From: Flavobacterium psychrophilum
GTDB lineage: Bacteria; Bacteroidota; Bacteroidia; Flavobacteriales; Flavobacteriaceae
Direction: 5' to 3'
DNA length: 6,113 bases
Assembly: GCA_945869365.1 (NCBI GenBank)
Contig: CAMBOW010000092.1
Coordinates: 1-6,113, forward strand
Part shown: piece after piece, positions 5,997 through 6,113 of the stretch
Position numbering within the stretch: the first letter of the stretch is position 1
How the letters are laid out: every line of letters begins with the position of its first letter
The notes under the pieces: generated by a model
Told to the model about the DNA's origin: nothing
Seen by the model: the letters and a program-made list of their open reading frames with translations, nothing else
The model's database searches: none
Position numbers and translations under genes: made by a program

Positions 5997-6113
5997 GTTC
6001 TTCTGTTTTTTCGGTTTCTTTACTTGGGGTTTTGCTACTCAATTTCATCATGCCAAACATAAAAACCAAAACCAATGCGCAGAGAATAAAGATTGAACTT
6101 GGCTCCCCAGTAG
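5989..6113 (-). CDS. C-terminal fragment of a membrane protein (runs off right edge)
   Basis: An open frame enters from the right edge and stops with TAA at 5991-5989, giving 40 visible residues. It has one hydrophobic helix (IFILCALVLVFMFGMM, about residues 7-22), then a charged tail rich in Lys, Thr and Glu ending TEKTEEHV. This looks like a last transmembrane helix with a hydrophilic C-terminal tail. It overlaps the Smr gene start by 8 bp, a normal coupled arrangement that supports it being real. The family cannot be named from the fragment. An internal ATG before the tail is possible but would remove most of the helix. Confidence 0.6.
   Translation of the reverse strand, partial: TGEPSSIFILCALVLVFMFGMMKLSSKTPSKETEKTEEHV

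Overview
The window looks like ordinary chromosome from a Bacteroidota bacterium, most likely Flavobacteriia (Flavobacterium or a relative). The evidence is AT-rich intergenic DNA, starts without Shine-Dalgarno sequences, several TAnnTTTG-type -7 promoter elements, a lipoprotein with acidic residues just after the lipobox cysteine, a KOW-like plus Smr protein of Bacteroidota type, and GldL-like FKxMHWPxA motifs in a membrane protein. No species can be assigned from the sequence alone.

Layout from left to right. Bases 1-181 hold no gene but contain an inverted repeat, short direct repeats and a probable promoter. Next is lpdA (dihydrolipoyl dehydrogenase, + strand, 182-1570). It ends at a strong bidirectional terminator (1593-1625), shared with a converging two-gene operon on the - strand. 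That operon is a PadR-type repressor gene (2741-3079), whose stop codon abuts the start codon of a five-helix membrane protein gene (1628-2740). Upstream of padR is a separate - strand gene for a group I (NifS/IscS-like) cysteine desulfurase (3189-4322), ending at its own terminator (3143-3167). Divergent from the desulfurase is a + strand lipoprotein gene (4464-5441) of unknown function, built from two diverged copies of one module. It converges, six bases apart, on a - strand pair: an Smr-domain protein (5448-5996) and, overlapping its start by 8 bp, the 3' end of a membrane protein gene that runs off the right edge.

The genes are not one pathway. Two are core metabolism (lpdA, the desulfurase), one is a likely nucleic-acid or translation factor (Smr), and two are accessory. 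The least ordinary parts are the PadR/membrane-protein pair, with its twice-repeated HWP hairpin, and the internally duplicated lipoprotein. No mobile element, CRISPR array, tRNA or rRNA was seen.
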